Shown here: positions 7,466 through 14,076 of the stretch, piece by piece | Position numbering within the stretch: position 1 is the stretch's first letter | Layout: each line of letters begins with the position of its first letter | Assembly: GCA_014377495.1 (NCBI GenBank) | Contig: JACMPN010000469.1 | Coordinates: 1-15,258, forward strand | Direction of reading: 5' to 3' | DNA: 15,258 bases | Source: Candidatus Sericytochromatia bacterium | GTDB taxonomy: Bacteria; Cyanobacteriota; Sericytochromatia; JACMPN01 | The notes under the pieces: generated by a model | Told to the model about the DNA's origin: nothing | The model's input: the letters and a program-made list of their open reading frames with translations, nothing else | Database searches by the model: none | Program-made: the position numbers and the translations under genes

Positions 7466-8724
7466 TCCGCTCCGGAGAAGAGATTGCCATGCCGACCCCT
7501 GAAAACGACCACGTGAGCCCACCCAAACCGCCAGCCAGTCATGCCGGCTTCTGGCGGGTGGCCCTGGCTGTGGCGGTCGGCATGTCCGGCCTGCTCGTCA
7601 TCGGTCTCGTCCCCCGCTGGCATCGTCAGGCGGAGCTGGCGCAGGCGCAGCACCATGCCCGCCACGACGCCGTCACCGTCAACGTCGTCCAGCCCCATGC
7701 CGGATTGGCGAGCGACACGCTCGTCCTGCCCGGCGAGATCCGGCCCTATCAGGAGACGGCGATCTATGCCCGAACGAACGGCTATCTGAAGCGGCGTCTG
7801 GTGGACATCGGAGACCGTGTGCGGGCGGGACAGCTGCTCGCTGAGATCGAGTCGCCGGAACTCGATCGAGAGCTCGGCCAGGCCCAGGCCAATCTGGCCC
7901 AGTCACAGGCCAACCTCCTGCAGGTTAAATCCGACTTGGGCTTGGCCCGGACCACGCTGCAGCGTTGGCAGGCTCTGAGCAAGAGCGGCGACGTCGCCCG
8001 GCAGGAGGTGGACGAGAAACAGGCCGCCTACACGGCCAAGCAGGCCGCCCTCACCGCCGGCGAAGCCAATGTCCGGGCAGCCCGGACCAACACGCAGCGG
8101 ATGGAGACCCTGCAGGCGTTCGAGCGGGTGACGGCGCCATTTGCCGGGACGATCACGGCCCGGGGCCTCGACATCGGGGCCTTGATCACCGCCGGGACGG
8201 CCGGGACGACGGGCAGTCTGTTCAAACTCTCCGAAACCGCCCGCCTGCGCATCGACATCCGGGTACCACAGACATTTGCCAACAGTATCTATGCCGGTCA
8301 GCCTGCCCAGGTGACAATCCGGGAGATTGGCACGCCAGCGAGGGGTGTCGTCGCCCGGACGGCCGGTGCTCTGGATCCGGCCTCACGCACGCTGCTGGCC
8401 CAGGTCCAGTTGGATAACGCCAACCACGCTGTCCTGCCGGGCATGTACGGCCAGGTCCGGTTGGAGGCCAAAGCGGCCCTGCCGACCCTGATGATCCCCG
8501 GCAACACGCTGATCACCGGCAAGACCGGGGTGCAGGTGGCCGTCGTGGGGGCCAGCGGCAAAATCCACTTCCAGCAGGTGAAGCTGGGCCGGGACACGGG
8601 CACCGAAGTCGAGATCCTGGATGGCCTGACCGGTGGCGAGTCTGTCATCGTCAACCCGTCCGACGACGTCAAGGAAGGCGCAGCGGCGATCGCCGTGCCG
8701 CTGCCTGTCGAATCGGCCAAGTAG
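7462..8724 (+). CDS. Periplasmic adaptor (membrane fusion protein, HlyD/AcrA family) of the RND pump
   Basis: The product has 420 residues from ATG 7462, which overlaps the pump stop. A second in-frame ATG at 7489 with a GGAGAAGAG region upstream is an acceptable alternative. Residues about 29-50 form one N-terminal membrane anchor. A split lipoyl domain follows (AIYARTNGYLKRRLVDIGDRVRAGQLLAEIESPELD, then APFAGTITARGLDIGALI after the hairpin). Between the halves lies a long alpha-helical hairpin rich in Gln, Ala and Leu (about 135-215). Beta-barrel and membrane-proximal domains make up the C-terminal half. It bridges the RND permease and the TolC channel. It is last in the operon and is followed by a strong hairpin shared with the convergent sdh operon. 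Confidence 0.95.
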   Translation: MIRSGEEIAMPTPENDHVSPPKPPASHAGFWRVALAVAVGMSGLLVIGLVPRWHRQAELAQAQHHARHDAVTVNVVQPHAGLASDTLVLPGEIRPYQETAIYARTNGYLKRRLVDIGDRVRAGQLLAEIESPELDRELGQAQANLAQSQANLLQVKSDLGLARTTLQRWQALSKSGDVARQEVDEKQAAYTAKQAALTAGEANVRAARTNTQRMETLQAFERVTAPFAGTITARGLDIGALITAGTAGTTGSLFKLSETARLRIDIRVPQTFANSIYAGQPAQVTIREIGTPARGVVARTAGALDPASRTLLAQVQLDNANHAVLPGMYGQVRLEAKAALPTLMIPGNTLITGKTGVQVAVVGASGKIHFQQVKLGRDTGTEVEILDGLTGGESVIVNPSDDVKEGAAAIAVPLPVESAK

Positions 8725-8742
8725 GGCATTGGCGTCAGCGGT

Positions 8743-8788
8743 ACCAAAAGACGGGCCCAGGTCGCAAGACCTGGGCCCGTCTTTTGGT
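8743..8788. terminator. Bidirectional terminator between the efflux and sdh operons
   Basis: Arms at 8743-8763 and 8768-8788 are perfectly complementary over 21 bp around a GCAA (GNRA) loop. The stem starts with ACCAAAAG and ends with CTTTTGGT, so each strand ends in a T-rich arm. It lies 18 bases past the adaptor stop and 11 bases past the sdhB stop on the other strand. Confidence 0.9.
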
Positions 8789-8799
8789 GAAGAACCGAT

Positions 8800-9549
8800 C
8801 TAGCGGCGGAGCATCCGTTTGAACATGTACTTGGTCGCCTGGCGGTTGACCTCGGCGATACTCGCCGTAAGCGGTATGTCCTTCGGGCAGGAGCGCACGC
8901 AGTTCTGGGCATTGCCGCAGTCCTGGATGCCGCCGGCGCCGGTGATCGCCTCCAACCGTTCGTCGGCGTTCAGGGCACCCGTGGGATGGGCGTTGAACAG
9001 CCGGACGGCGTTGATGATCTGGGCCCCCATAAAGTCGCTTTGCGGGCCGAACTGCGGACAGACTTCCAGGCAGACGCCGCAGGTCATGCAGCGGGAGAGC
9101 GGGTACATCTCTTCCTGTTTTTCCTGGGAGATGCGGGGCCCCGGTCCGAGATCATAGGTGCCGTCGACGGGCACCCAGGCCTTCACCTTCTTGAGGTTGT
9201 CGAACATCTTCGTCCGGTTGACGATCAGGTCCCGCACGAGCGGGAACTTGGTCATCGGCTCCAGGCTGATCGGCTGTTCGAGGTTGTCGATCAGGGCCGT
9301 GCAGGCCTGTCGGGCCTGACCGTTGACGAGCATCGTGCAGGAACCGCAAACCTCTTCGAGGCAGGAGGCTTCCCACACGGGCGGCGTCGTCTTGACCCCG
9401 TCGGTGGTGGTCGGATTGCGTTGGATGGCCATCAGGGCGGAGATGACGTTCATGCCGGACCGGTAAGGGAGGACGAAGTCTTCCCAGCGGGCCGCTGCGG
9501 CCCCGTTGTCCTGGCGTTTGATGCGGAAGCGAACGGTCGTTTCTGCCAT
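8800..9549 (-). CDS. sdhB: Succinate dehydrogenase/fumarate reductase iron-sulfur subunit
   Basis: The product has 249 residues, near the 253 of Bacillus subtilis SdhB. It carries electrons from the flavin to the membrane haem subunit through three clusters. Cys63, Cys68, Cys71 and Cys83 match the [2Fe-2S] site (CLEEVCGSC...C). CMTCGVC (154-160) with Cys221 matches the [4Fe-4S] site. Cys164, Cys211 and Cys217 match the [3Fe-4S] site. All expected cysteines are present. The start ATG lies three bases after the sdhA stop, and its Shine-Dalgarno sequence (AAGGTGAG) is inside the sdhA end, so the two are coupled. It is the last gene of sdhCAB, ended by the hairpin at 8743-8788. Confidence 0.97.
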   Translation of the reverse strand: MAETTVRFRIKRQDNGAAAARWEDFVLPYRSGMNVISALMAIQRNPTTTDGVKTTPPVWEASCLEEVCGSCTMLVNGQARQACTALIDNLEQPISLEPMTKFPLVRDLIVNRTKMFDNLKKVKAWVPVDGTYDLGPGPRISQEKQEEMYPLSRCMTCGVCLEVCPQFGPQSDFMGAQIINAVRLFNAHPTGALNADERLEAITGAGGIQDCGNAQNCVRSCPKDIPLTASIAEVNRQATKYMFKRMLRR

Positions 9550-9552
9550 GGT

Positions 9553-11310
9553 CTAGCTCACCTTCTTTTCGACATCGTAGTTGCGGGTCCGCGGCACGAT
9601 CAGCGACGTGTCGACTGCTTCATAGCTGATTTTGGGACCATCGGGCGTGTAATTGGCGATGGTGGTCTTCAGGAACTGCTCGTCGTTGCGTTCCGGGAAG
9701 TCCGGCTTGTAATGCGCCCCTCGGGACTCGTCCCGCATCAGCGCCCCGACGGCGATCACCTGGGCGAGGTCCAACATGTTCTTCAGGTGCCGGGTGAAGA
9801 TCGCCTGACGGTTGGACCAGGTGCTGGAGTCGTCGATGCCGATCTTGTGCCAGCGGGCCTTGAGGTCGTGCAGTGTGTCGATCGTCGTCTGGATGCGGGT
9901 GTTGTGGCGGACGACGGTGACGTTGTCCGTCATCGAGTTGCCCATCTCCTCGTGGATGACATGGGGGTTTTCGGTCCCCTTCATCCCGTAGATGGTCTGC
10001 ATCAGTGTTTCCTGCGCAGACTTCTCCCGGTTGAAGACGTTCGCCGACACTTCGCTGGCGGCGTTCTTCTGGTTCTTGGACCAGCGGACGGCATTGGGGC
10101 CGGCGACCATGCCCGAGTAGATCGTCGACAGCAGCGAGTTCGCACCGAGGCGGTTGGCGCCATGATACTGGTACTCGCACTCACCGACGGCAAACAGGCC
10201 GGGGATGTTCGTCATCTGATCGAAGTCGACCCACAGGCCGCCCATCGAATAGTGCACGGCCGGGAAGATCCGCATCGGACCCTTGCGCGGGCCCTCGCCG
10301 ACGAACTTCTCATAAATCTCCAGAATGCCGCCGAGCTTTTTGTTCAGCACCTCGGTCGGCATGTGCGAGACGTCCAGATAGACCTGCCGCTTGCCATCGA
10401 CGCCCAAGCCCATCTCGGTGACGACCTTGAAGATCGCCCGGGTGGCAATGTCACGGGGCACGAGGTTGCCATAGGCGGGGTACATTTCTTCGAGGAAATA
10501 CCAGGGTTTGCCGTCTTTGGGCACCCACACCCGACCGCCCTCACCGCGGGCAGACTCGCTCATCAGGCGCAGCTTATCTTCACCGGGGATCGCCGTGGGG
10601 TGCACCTGGATGAACTCACCGTTGGCGTATTTGACGCCGTGCTGATAGGCACTGGCCGCCGCCGACCCGTGGCAGATCTGACTGAGGGTGGACCGCCCAA
10701 AGACGAGGCCGTTGCCGCCGGTCGCCATGATCACCGCATCGGCCCGGGACTCCCGGATCTCCATGCTGTTCAATTCCTGGGCGATGATGCCGACGCAGCG
10801 GCCTTCGTCGTCCAGGACGGGGGACATCATGTCCCACGTCTCGTATTTGGTCACCTTGTGGTCGGCCTCGTGGCGGCGGACCTGCTCGTCCAGGGCGTAG
10901 AGCAACTGCTGGCCCGTGGTGGCGCCGGCAAAGGCGGTCCGGTGATGCTTGGTGCCGCCGAAACGACGAAAATCGAGGAGTCCTTCGGGGGTGCGGTTGA
11001 AGGTGACGCCCATCCGGTCCAGCAGATAAATGATGCCGGGGGCGGCGTCACACATCGCCTTGACGGGCGGCTGGTTGGCGAGGAAGTCCCCCCCGTAGAT
11101 GGAGTCGTCGAAATGTTCCCACGGGCTGTCGCCCTCGCCCTTAGTGTTGACGGCCCCGTTGATGCCTCCCTGGGCGCAGACGGAATGGGACCGTTTGACG
11201 GGCACCAGGCTAAACAGATCAACGGGGACGCCGGCTTCGGCCACTTTGATGGTGGCCATCAGACCGGCGAGGCCGCCGCCGACGACGATGATTCTGGGCG
11301 TTGCTGCCAT
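9553..11310 (-). CDS. sdhA: Succinate dehydrogenase/fumarate reductase flavoprotein subunit
   Basis: The product has 585 residues and resembles B. subtilis SdhA (586) along its length. It oxidises succinate to fumarate (or the reverse) with covalent FAD. GGGLAGL (11-17) is the dinucleotide-binding motif. His42 in SHSVCAQGG is the expected flavinylation site. FIQVHPTAIPG and SESARGEGG carry active-site His and Arg residues, and GANRLGANSLL is a late FAD-binding motif. It lies between sdhC (22-bp gap) and sdhB (3-bp gap). The physiological direction cannot be decided from this subunit. Confidence 0.98.
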   Translation of the reverse strand: MAATPRIIVVGGGLAGLMATIKVAEAGVPVDLFSLVPVKRSHSVCAQGGINGAVNTKGEGDSPWEHFDDSIYGGDFLANQPPVKAMCDAAPGIIYLLDRMGVTFNRTPEGLLDFRRFGGTKHHRTAFAGATTGQQLLYALDEQVRRHEADHKVTKYETWDMMSPVLDDEGRCVGIIAQELNSMEIRESRADAVIMATGGNGLVFGRSTLSQICHGSAAASAYQHGVKYANGEFIQVHPTAIPGEDKLRLMSESARGEGGRVWVPKDGKPWYFLEEMYPAYGNLVPRDIATRAIFKVVTEMGLGVDGKRQVYLDVSHMPTEVLNKKLGGILEIYEKFVGEGPRKGPMRIFPAVHYSMGGLWVDFDQMTNIPGLFAVGECEYQYHGANRLGANSLLSTIYSGMVAGPNAVRWSKNQKNAASEVSANVFNREKSAQETLMQTIYGMKGTENPHVIHEEMGNSMTDNVTVVRHNTRIQTTIDTLHDLKARWHKIGIDDSSTWSNRQAIFTRHLKNMLDLAQVIAVGALMRDESRGAHYKPDFPERNDEQFLKTTIANYTPDGPKISYEAVDTSLIVPRTRNYDVEKKVS

Positions 11311-11332
11311 GACAAGGGACTCGCTTTCGGCT

Positions 11333-11971
11333 TTAACTCAAGAACCCACGCAGGCTGCCCAGCCCAAAGAGGCTGAGGGCCAGGCCTGCGCCGGTCCATA
11401 CATAGCTGGAGATCAACTGCGCCCGCTGTCCCACCGTGATGCCCCGGTTGATGCGAAAATTCCACCGGACGTTGGCGAAGTGGAACATGGTCGCCAGGAC
11501 ACTCACCACGCCCACCCCCAGCCAGACCGGCAGGACGAGCCCGTTGTGCTCGTCCTGGAACCGCCAGCCGAGCCCGAAGCGACACTGCCACAGGTGCACG
11601 GTGACGAAGATCAGGACGATCACACCGGTCCACCGCTGCAGGCTGTACATCCCGTTCAGGGCGTACAGGGCCTGCGTGAGGTTGGAAAGGTTTTTGGCGA
11701 CGCGACACAGACCGCAAAAGGCGTGGAGATACAGCGGCACAAAAATGGCCAACTCGATCAGTAGGAGAAACGGCAGTCTCTGGTTGGTCGCCACCGACGC
11801 CCCGTAGACCCGGGAGCCTAGCATGGGGTGGGCATTGATCCGGAATTGCTCAGCGATGAACTGTCCCAACGAAACAACTCCCATGAGCGAGTAAAAACTT
11901 CGCCATGAAAATTCGTCCTGGAAGATGTTCGTCATCGATGCTGCTGCTGCCTCTTCAGAGAAGTTCGACAC
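11333..11971 (-). CDS. sdhC: Succinate dehydrogenase cytochrome b558 membrane subunit, with an apparently missing distal-haem ligand
   Basis: The product has 212 residues from GTG 11971, or 200 from ATG 11935. The shorter form matches the B. subtilis SdhC length better, but neither start has a well-placed Shine-Dalgarno sequence. About five hydrophobic helices are visible, and FVTVHLWQ, YLHAFCG and TMFHFAN match the family. Numbered from the GTG, His83, His126 and His164 match haem ligands His70, His113 and His155 of B. subtilis. The position of His28 is Gln42 (FIAEQF), and that of His13 is Tyr27. In B. subtilis, His28 and His113 hold the distal haem, so that haem may be absent or differently ligated here. 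The subunit anchors SdhAB and passes electrons to quinone. Confidence 0.94.
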   Translation of the reverse strand: MSNFSEEAAAASMTNIFQDEFSWRSFYSLMGVVSLGQFIAEQFRINAHPMLGSRVYGASVATNQRLPFLLLIELAIFVPLYLHAFCGLCRVAKNLSNLTQALYALNGMYSLQRWTGVIVLIFVTVHLWQCRFGLGWRFQDEHNGLVLPVWLGVGVVSVLATMFHFANVRWNFRINRGITVGQRAQLISSYVWTGAGLALSLFGLGSLRGFLS

Positions 11972-12033
11972 AAAGTCCGCACCGCAACACGCATTGCGCT
12001 TACGGGCCGTACATCTGCCGACTTTCCTAGCTC

Positions 12034-12039
12034 AGTATA
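12034..12039 (-). promoter_or_regulatory. Candidate -10 box of the sdhCAB operon
   Basis: Read on the minus strand this is TATACT, 63 bases upstream of the GTG start of sdhC. No convincing -35 box is seen at the standard spacing, so this is only a candidate. The remainder of 11972-12161 shows no further clear signal beyond the Shine-Dalgarno sequence of the rightward gene. Confidence 0.35.
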
Positions 12040-12161
12040 CAGCGCTCCGGATTCCCTGCCGGGCTGGCACTGAAATTGGCCTGTGACCATCGTTCGCCCG
12101 TTGCCAGAGGTTCTCGGCGATCCGGTCGGGTGCGGGGATACTGGCGGCGGAGGACGCAGCC

Positions 12162-12431
12162 ATGTCCAATCCGGAAGATGACAACGCCAAAAAACCCTTT
12201 CCCATCCACCCCCTCTCCTGGGAGGAGGCCACCAGCCCCGGGCTGACCCACGTCAAAAAGTCGCCCCGGCTGGAACGGCTCGGGCGGATGCGCCTGCCTG
12301 ATCAACCGGGCCAGGCCATCGATATGAATGAACCCGGCATCGAAGCCGCCCTGGACGCCGCAGAGGCGGAACTCGCCCCCGAACGGCCCCGGCACGGACA
12401 CAAGGGGGCCGGCGACAGCGCGGGATACTAG
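12162..12431 (+). CDS. Small charged protein of unknown function
   Basis: The product has 89 residues. It is rich in Pro, Glu, Asp, Arg and Lys, with no transmembrane segment, signal peptide or cysteine, and much of it is probably disordered. A short Ala/Glu-rich helix may lie near 60-73 (IEAALDAAEAELA). ATG 12162 follows GGAGG with an eight-base spacer, a strong translation signal, and its codons have mostly G/C third positions. These favour this strand over the overlapping leftward reading frame, which lacks a good start. I do not recognise the family. It is divergent from sdhC and sits 86 bases before the superoxide dismutase gene, which has its own promoter-like region. Confidence 0.65.
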   Translation: MSNPEDDNAKKPFPIHPLSWEEATSPGLTHVKKSPRLERLGRMRLPDQPGQAIDMNEPGIEAALDAAEAELAPERPRHGHKGAGDSAGY

Positions 12432-12433
12432 GG

Positions 12434-12478
12434 GTAATTTACATTTCTTGGTTACTTTTAGTTACAATCGGGCATAAT
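12434..12478 (+). promoter_or_regulatory. AT-rich promoter region of the superoxide dismutase gene with repeated GTTAC boxes
   Basis: CATAAT at 12473-12478 is a good -10 box. TTGGTT (12448-12453) is a possible -35 box with a long 19-bp spacer. GTTAC occurs at 12451-12455 and 12461-12465, exactly one helical turn apart, and GTAATTTAC (12434-12442) is a near-palindrome of the same bases. The cluster could be an operator for a stress regulator; no named consensus fits. Confidence 0.45.
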
Positions 12479-12517
12479 GGAGCCGGAGACCAGCTCCCAA
12501 TCAGAGAGGATACCCCG

Positions 12518-13120
12518 ATGCCGACAACACTTTTTCGCTATCAGGCGCAACCGTTTACATTCATCGGCCTGAAAGGCCTGTCAGAAACCCAAATGGCCGA
12601 GCACTACGCCCTCTATGAGGGATATGTTAAAAACACTAACCTGCTCAACGAAAAACTCGGCGAACTGCGTGAAACCGTCGACGCCGCCAAGCCTGCGCCG
12701 GAGTTCTCCGAATTGCAGCGCCATCTCGGCTTTGAGCAAAACGGGATGGTGTTGCATGAATTATTCTTCGGAAATCTGAAAGCGGACGGCGGCAGCGTGC
12801 CGTCAGGCTCAAAGCTGGCCCGGGCGATCGAGGCGGACTTCGGCGCCGTCGCCACTTGGGAGCGGGAGTTCCGGGCCATCCTGGACATGCGGGGCGTGGG
12901 CTGGGCGATCCTCTACCAGGATCCGACGAGCCGTCGTCTGAGCAACCACTGGATCACCCTGCACGATGAGGGCCACATCGCCGGCTATCGGCCGATCCTC
13001 GTCGTCGACGCCTGGGAGCATGCCTGGACGGTCGACTACAAGCCGACCGAGCGGGCAAAGTACGTGGCGGCCGTGATGGGTAACATCGGCTGGTCGGCTG
13101 CCGAGAGCCGGATGATGTAA
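12518..13120 (+). CDS. Superoxide dismutase, Fe/Mn family (atypical subgroup)
   Basis: The product has 200 residues, a normal family length. It disproportionates superoxide in the cytoplasm, as no signal peptide is present. The four metal ligands are visible: His29 (AEHYALYEGYV), His80 (VLHELFF), and Asp164 and His168 in DAWEHAW. The usual HHxxYV stretch after the first ligand is replaced by LYEGYV, and FYW after the second by LFF. Position -4 from His80 is Gly, as in Mn enzymes, not Gln as in E. coli Fe enzymes. His149 lies where the metal-tuning residue of some family members is found. Metal preference therefore remains open. The start ATG has AGAGGA seven bases upstream. It is followed by a bidirectional terminator. 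Confidence 0.93.
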   Translation: MPTTLFRYQAQPFTFIGLKGLSETQMAEHYALYEGYVKNTNLLNEKLGELRETVDAAKPAPEFSELQRHLGFEQNGMVLHELFFGNLKADGGSVPSGSKLARAIEADFGAVATWEREFRAILDMRGVGWAILYQDPTSRRLSNHWITLHDEGHIAGYRPILVVDAWEHAWTVDYKPTERAKYVAAVMGNIGWSAAESRMM

Positions 13121-13135
13121 GGCGTCAGCCAGACA

Positions 13136-13178
13136 CCCAAAGAGCCCCGGCAGGTCCGACCTGCCGAGGCTCTTTGGG
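13136..13178. terminator. Bidirectional terminator between the superoxide dismutase and PuuD-like genes
   Basis: Arms 13136-13154 and 13160-13178 pair over 19 positions with a single C-A mismatch around a five-base loop. The outer part is CCCAAAGAGCC against GGCTCTTTGGG. It begins 15 bases after the dismutase stop and ends 12 bases beyond the stop of the convergent gene. Confidence 0.85.
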
Positions 13179-13190
13179 CTCGTCGGCGGT

Positions 13191-13922
13191 TTAGACCGGC
13201 GAGTGCGTCGTGAACATGGCAATGGCGTAGATGAGCGCCGTGACGACAAAGCCCGCCGTGATGGCATCTTTGTGCTTGTCGAGGAACTTCGTCGTGATGC
13301 CCTTGTCGCCCGCGATGGCGTTGTATTCCAAGACGGCCACAATGGCCAGGATCAGCAGCCAGAAAAGGCCGAGGCTGCCGCCCGTCTTGCTGGGCGCCCA
13401 GGCGAAGTGACTCGCACCTGCCATGCTGAACAACATGGGAATGGACATCACCACATTGGTCCGAGATGCCAGCAAGGCCCGACGGCCTGCCGACGCAGCA
13501 GCCGGATTGGCCTCGCCACCGGCGAGGACGCTCGCCGTCGAGGCGATGATGACTTTCTGTTTGCGCCAGATGATGCCCCACACGTTGAGCATCATAATCG
13601 TGCCGAGCAGGGAACCAACGAGGATCGTCGTCCCCTTTTCTGTGGTGTAGATGGCATGGCTGCCGCCACCGTAGTTGGCCGGATACAGCAAGAGGATGAC
13701 GACACCCGTCAACCAGGTTAACAAAGCGGCGTAGCGGAACCACCAGAGGGCCCGGGGAACCAGCTTGACGGTGGCTTCATTCTTCGTCCCGGCAGAGGCT
13801 TCGGCAAAGAAGGCGCCCTGCACGAAGTTGAAATAGTAAAGCAATCCAATCCAGGTGATGCCGGCCATGAAATGGCCCCACCGCATCAAAAACTCCACGC
13901 CAGCCTGGCTCAGTAAATTCAT
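13191..13922 (-). CDS. PuuD-like (urate hydroxylase membrane domain) integral membrane protein without cytochrome c domain
   Basis: The product has 243 residues and about six or seven hydrophobic helices. The N-terminal segment FLMRWGHFMAGITWIGLLYY, with His17, matches the start of PuuD-type urate hydroxylases. PRALWWFRYAALLTWLTG also matches. Full PuuD proteins carry a C-terminal cytochrome c domain with CxxCH; none is present, and the protein stops after its last helix. A redox or haem-linked membrane role is possible, but urate oxidation should not be assumed because no purine gene is nearby. ATG 13922 has a near-perfect AAGGAGG seven bases upstream. It is co-directional with selD, but the 154-bp gap suggests a separate promoter, which I could not locate. 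Confidence 0.75.
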   Translation of the reverse strand: MNLLSQAGVEFLMRWGHFMAGITWIGLLYYFNFVQGAFFAEASAGTKNEATVKLVPRALWWFRYAALLTWLTGVVILLLYPANYGGGSHAIYTTEKGTTILVGSLLGTIMMLNVWGIIWRKQKVIIASTASVLAGGEANPAAASAGRRALLASRTNVVMSIPMLFSMAGASHFAWAPSKTGGSLGLFWLLILAIVAVLEYNAIAGDKGITTKFLDKHKDAITAGFVVTALIYAIAMFTTHSPV

Positions 13923-14076
13923 ATCGTTGCCTCCTTGATGATTGCGGTTTCACACCACGGCAGCGGTCTTGTGGATAAACCAACCGCTCGGTCAGTTTAG
14001 CCGATGATCACGGCCACGACACGGCGGCATCCGTCACAAATACCGAGATTGCGGGCGATTGCTGCTATTGACAGCG

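Noticed and set aside
8986..11376. A 796-codon rightward open frame opposite sdhB and sdhA
   Set aside because: It is the antisense shadow of two unmistakable iron-sulfur and flavoprotein genes in GC-rich DNA; its translation is Gly-, Asp- and His-rich with no domain.
12027..12401. A leftward 124-codon frame overlapping the small rightward gene
   Set aside because: Its GTG start has no Shine-Dalgarno sequence, while the rightward gene has GGAGG at ideal spacing; only one can be favoured.
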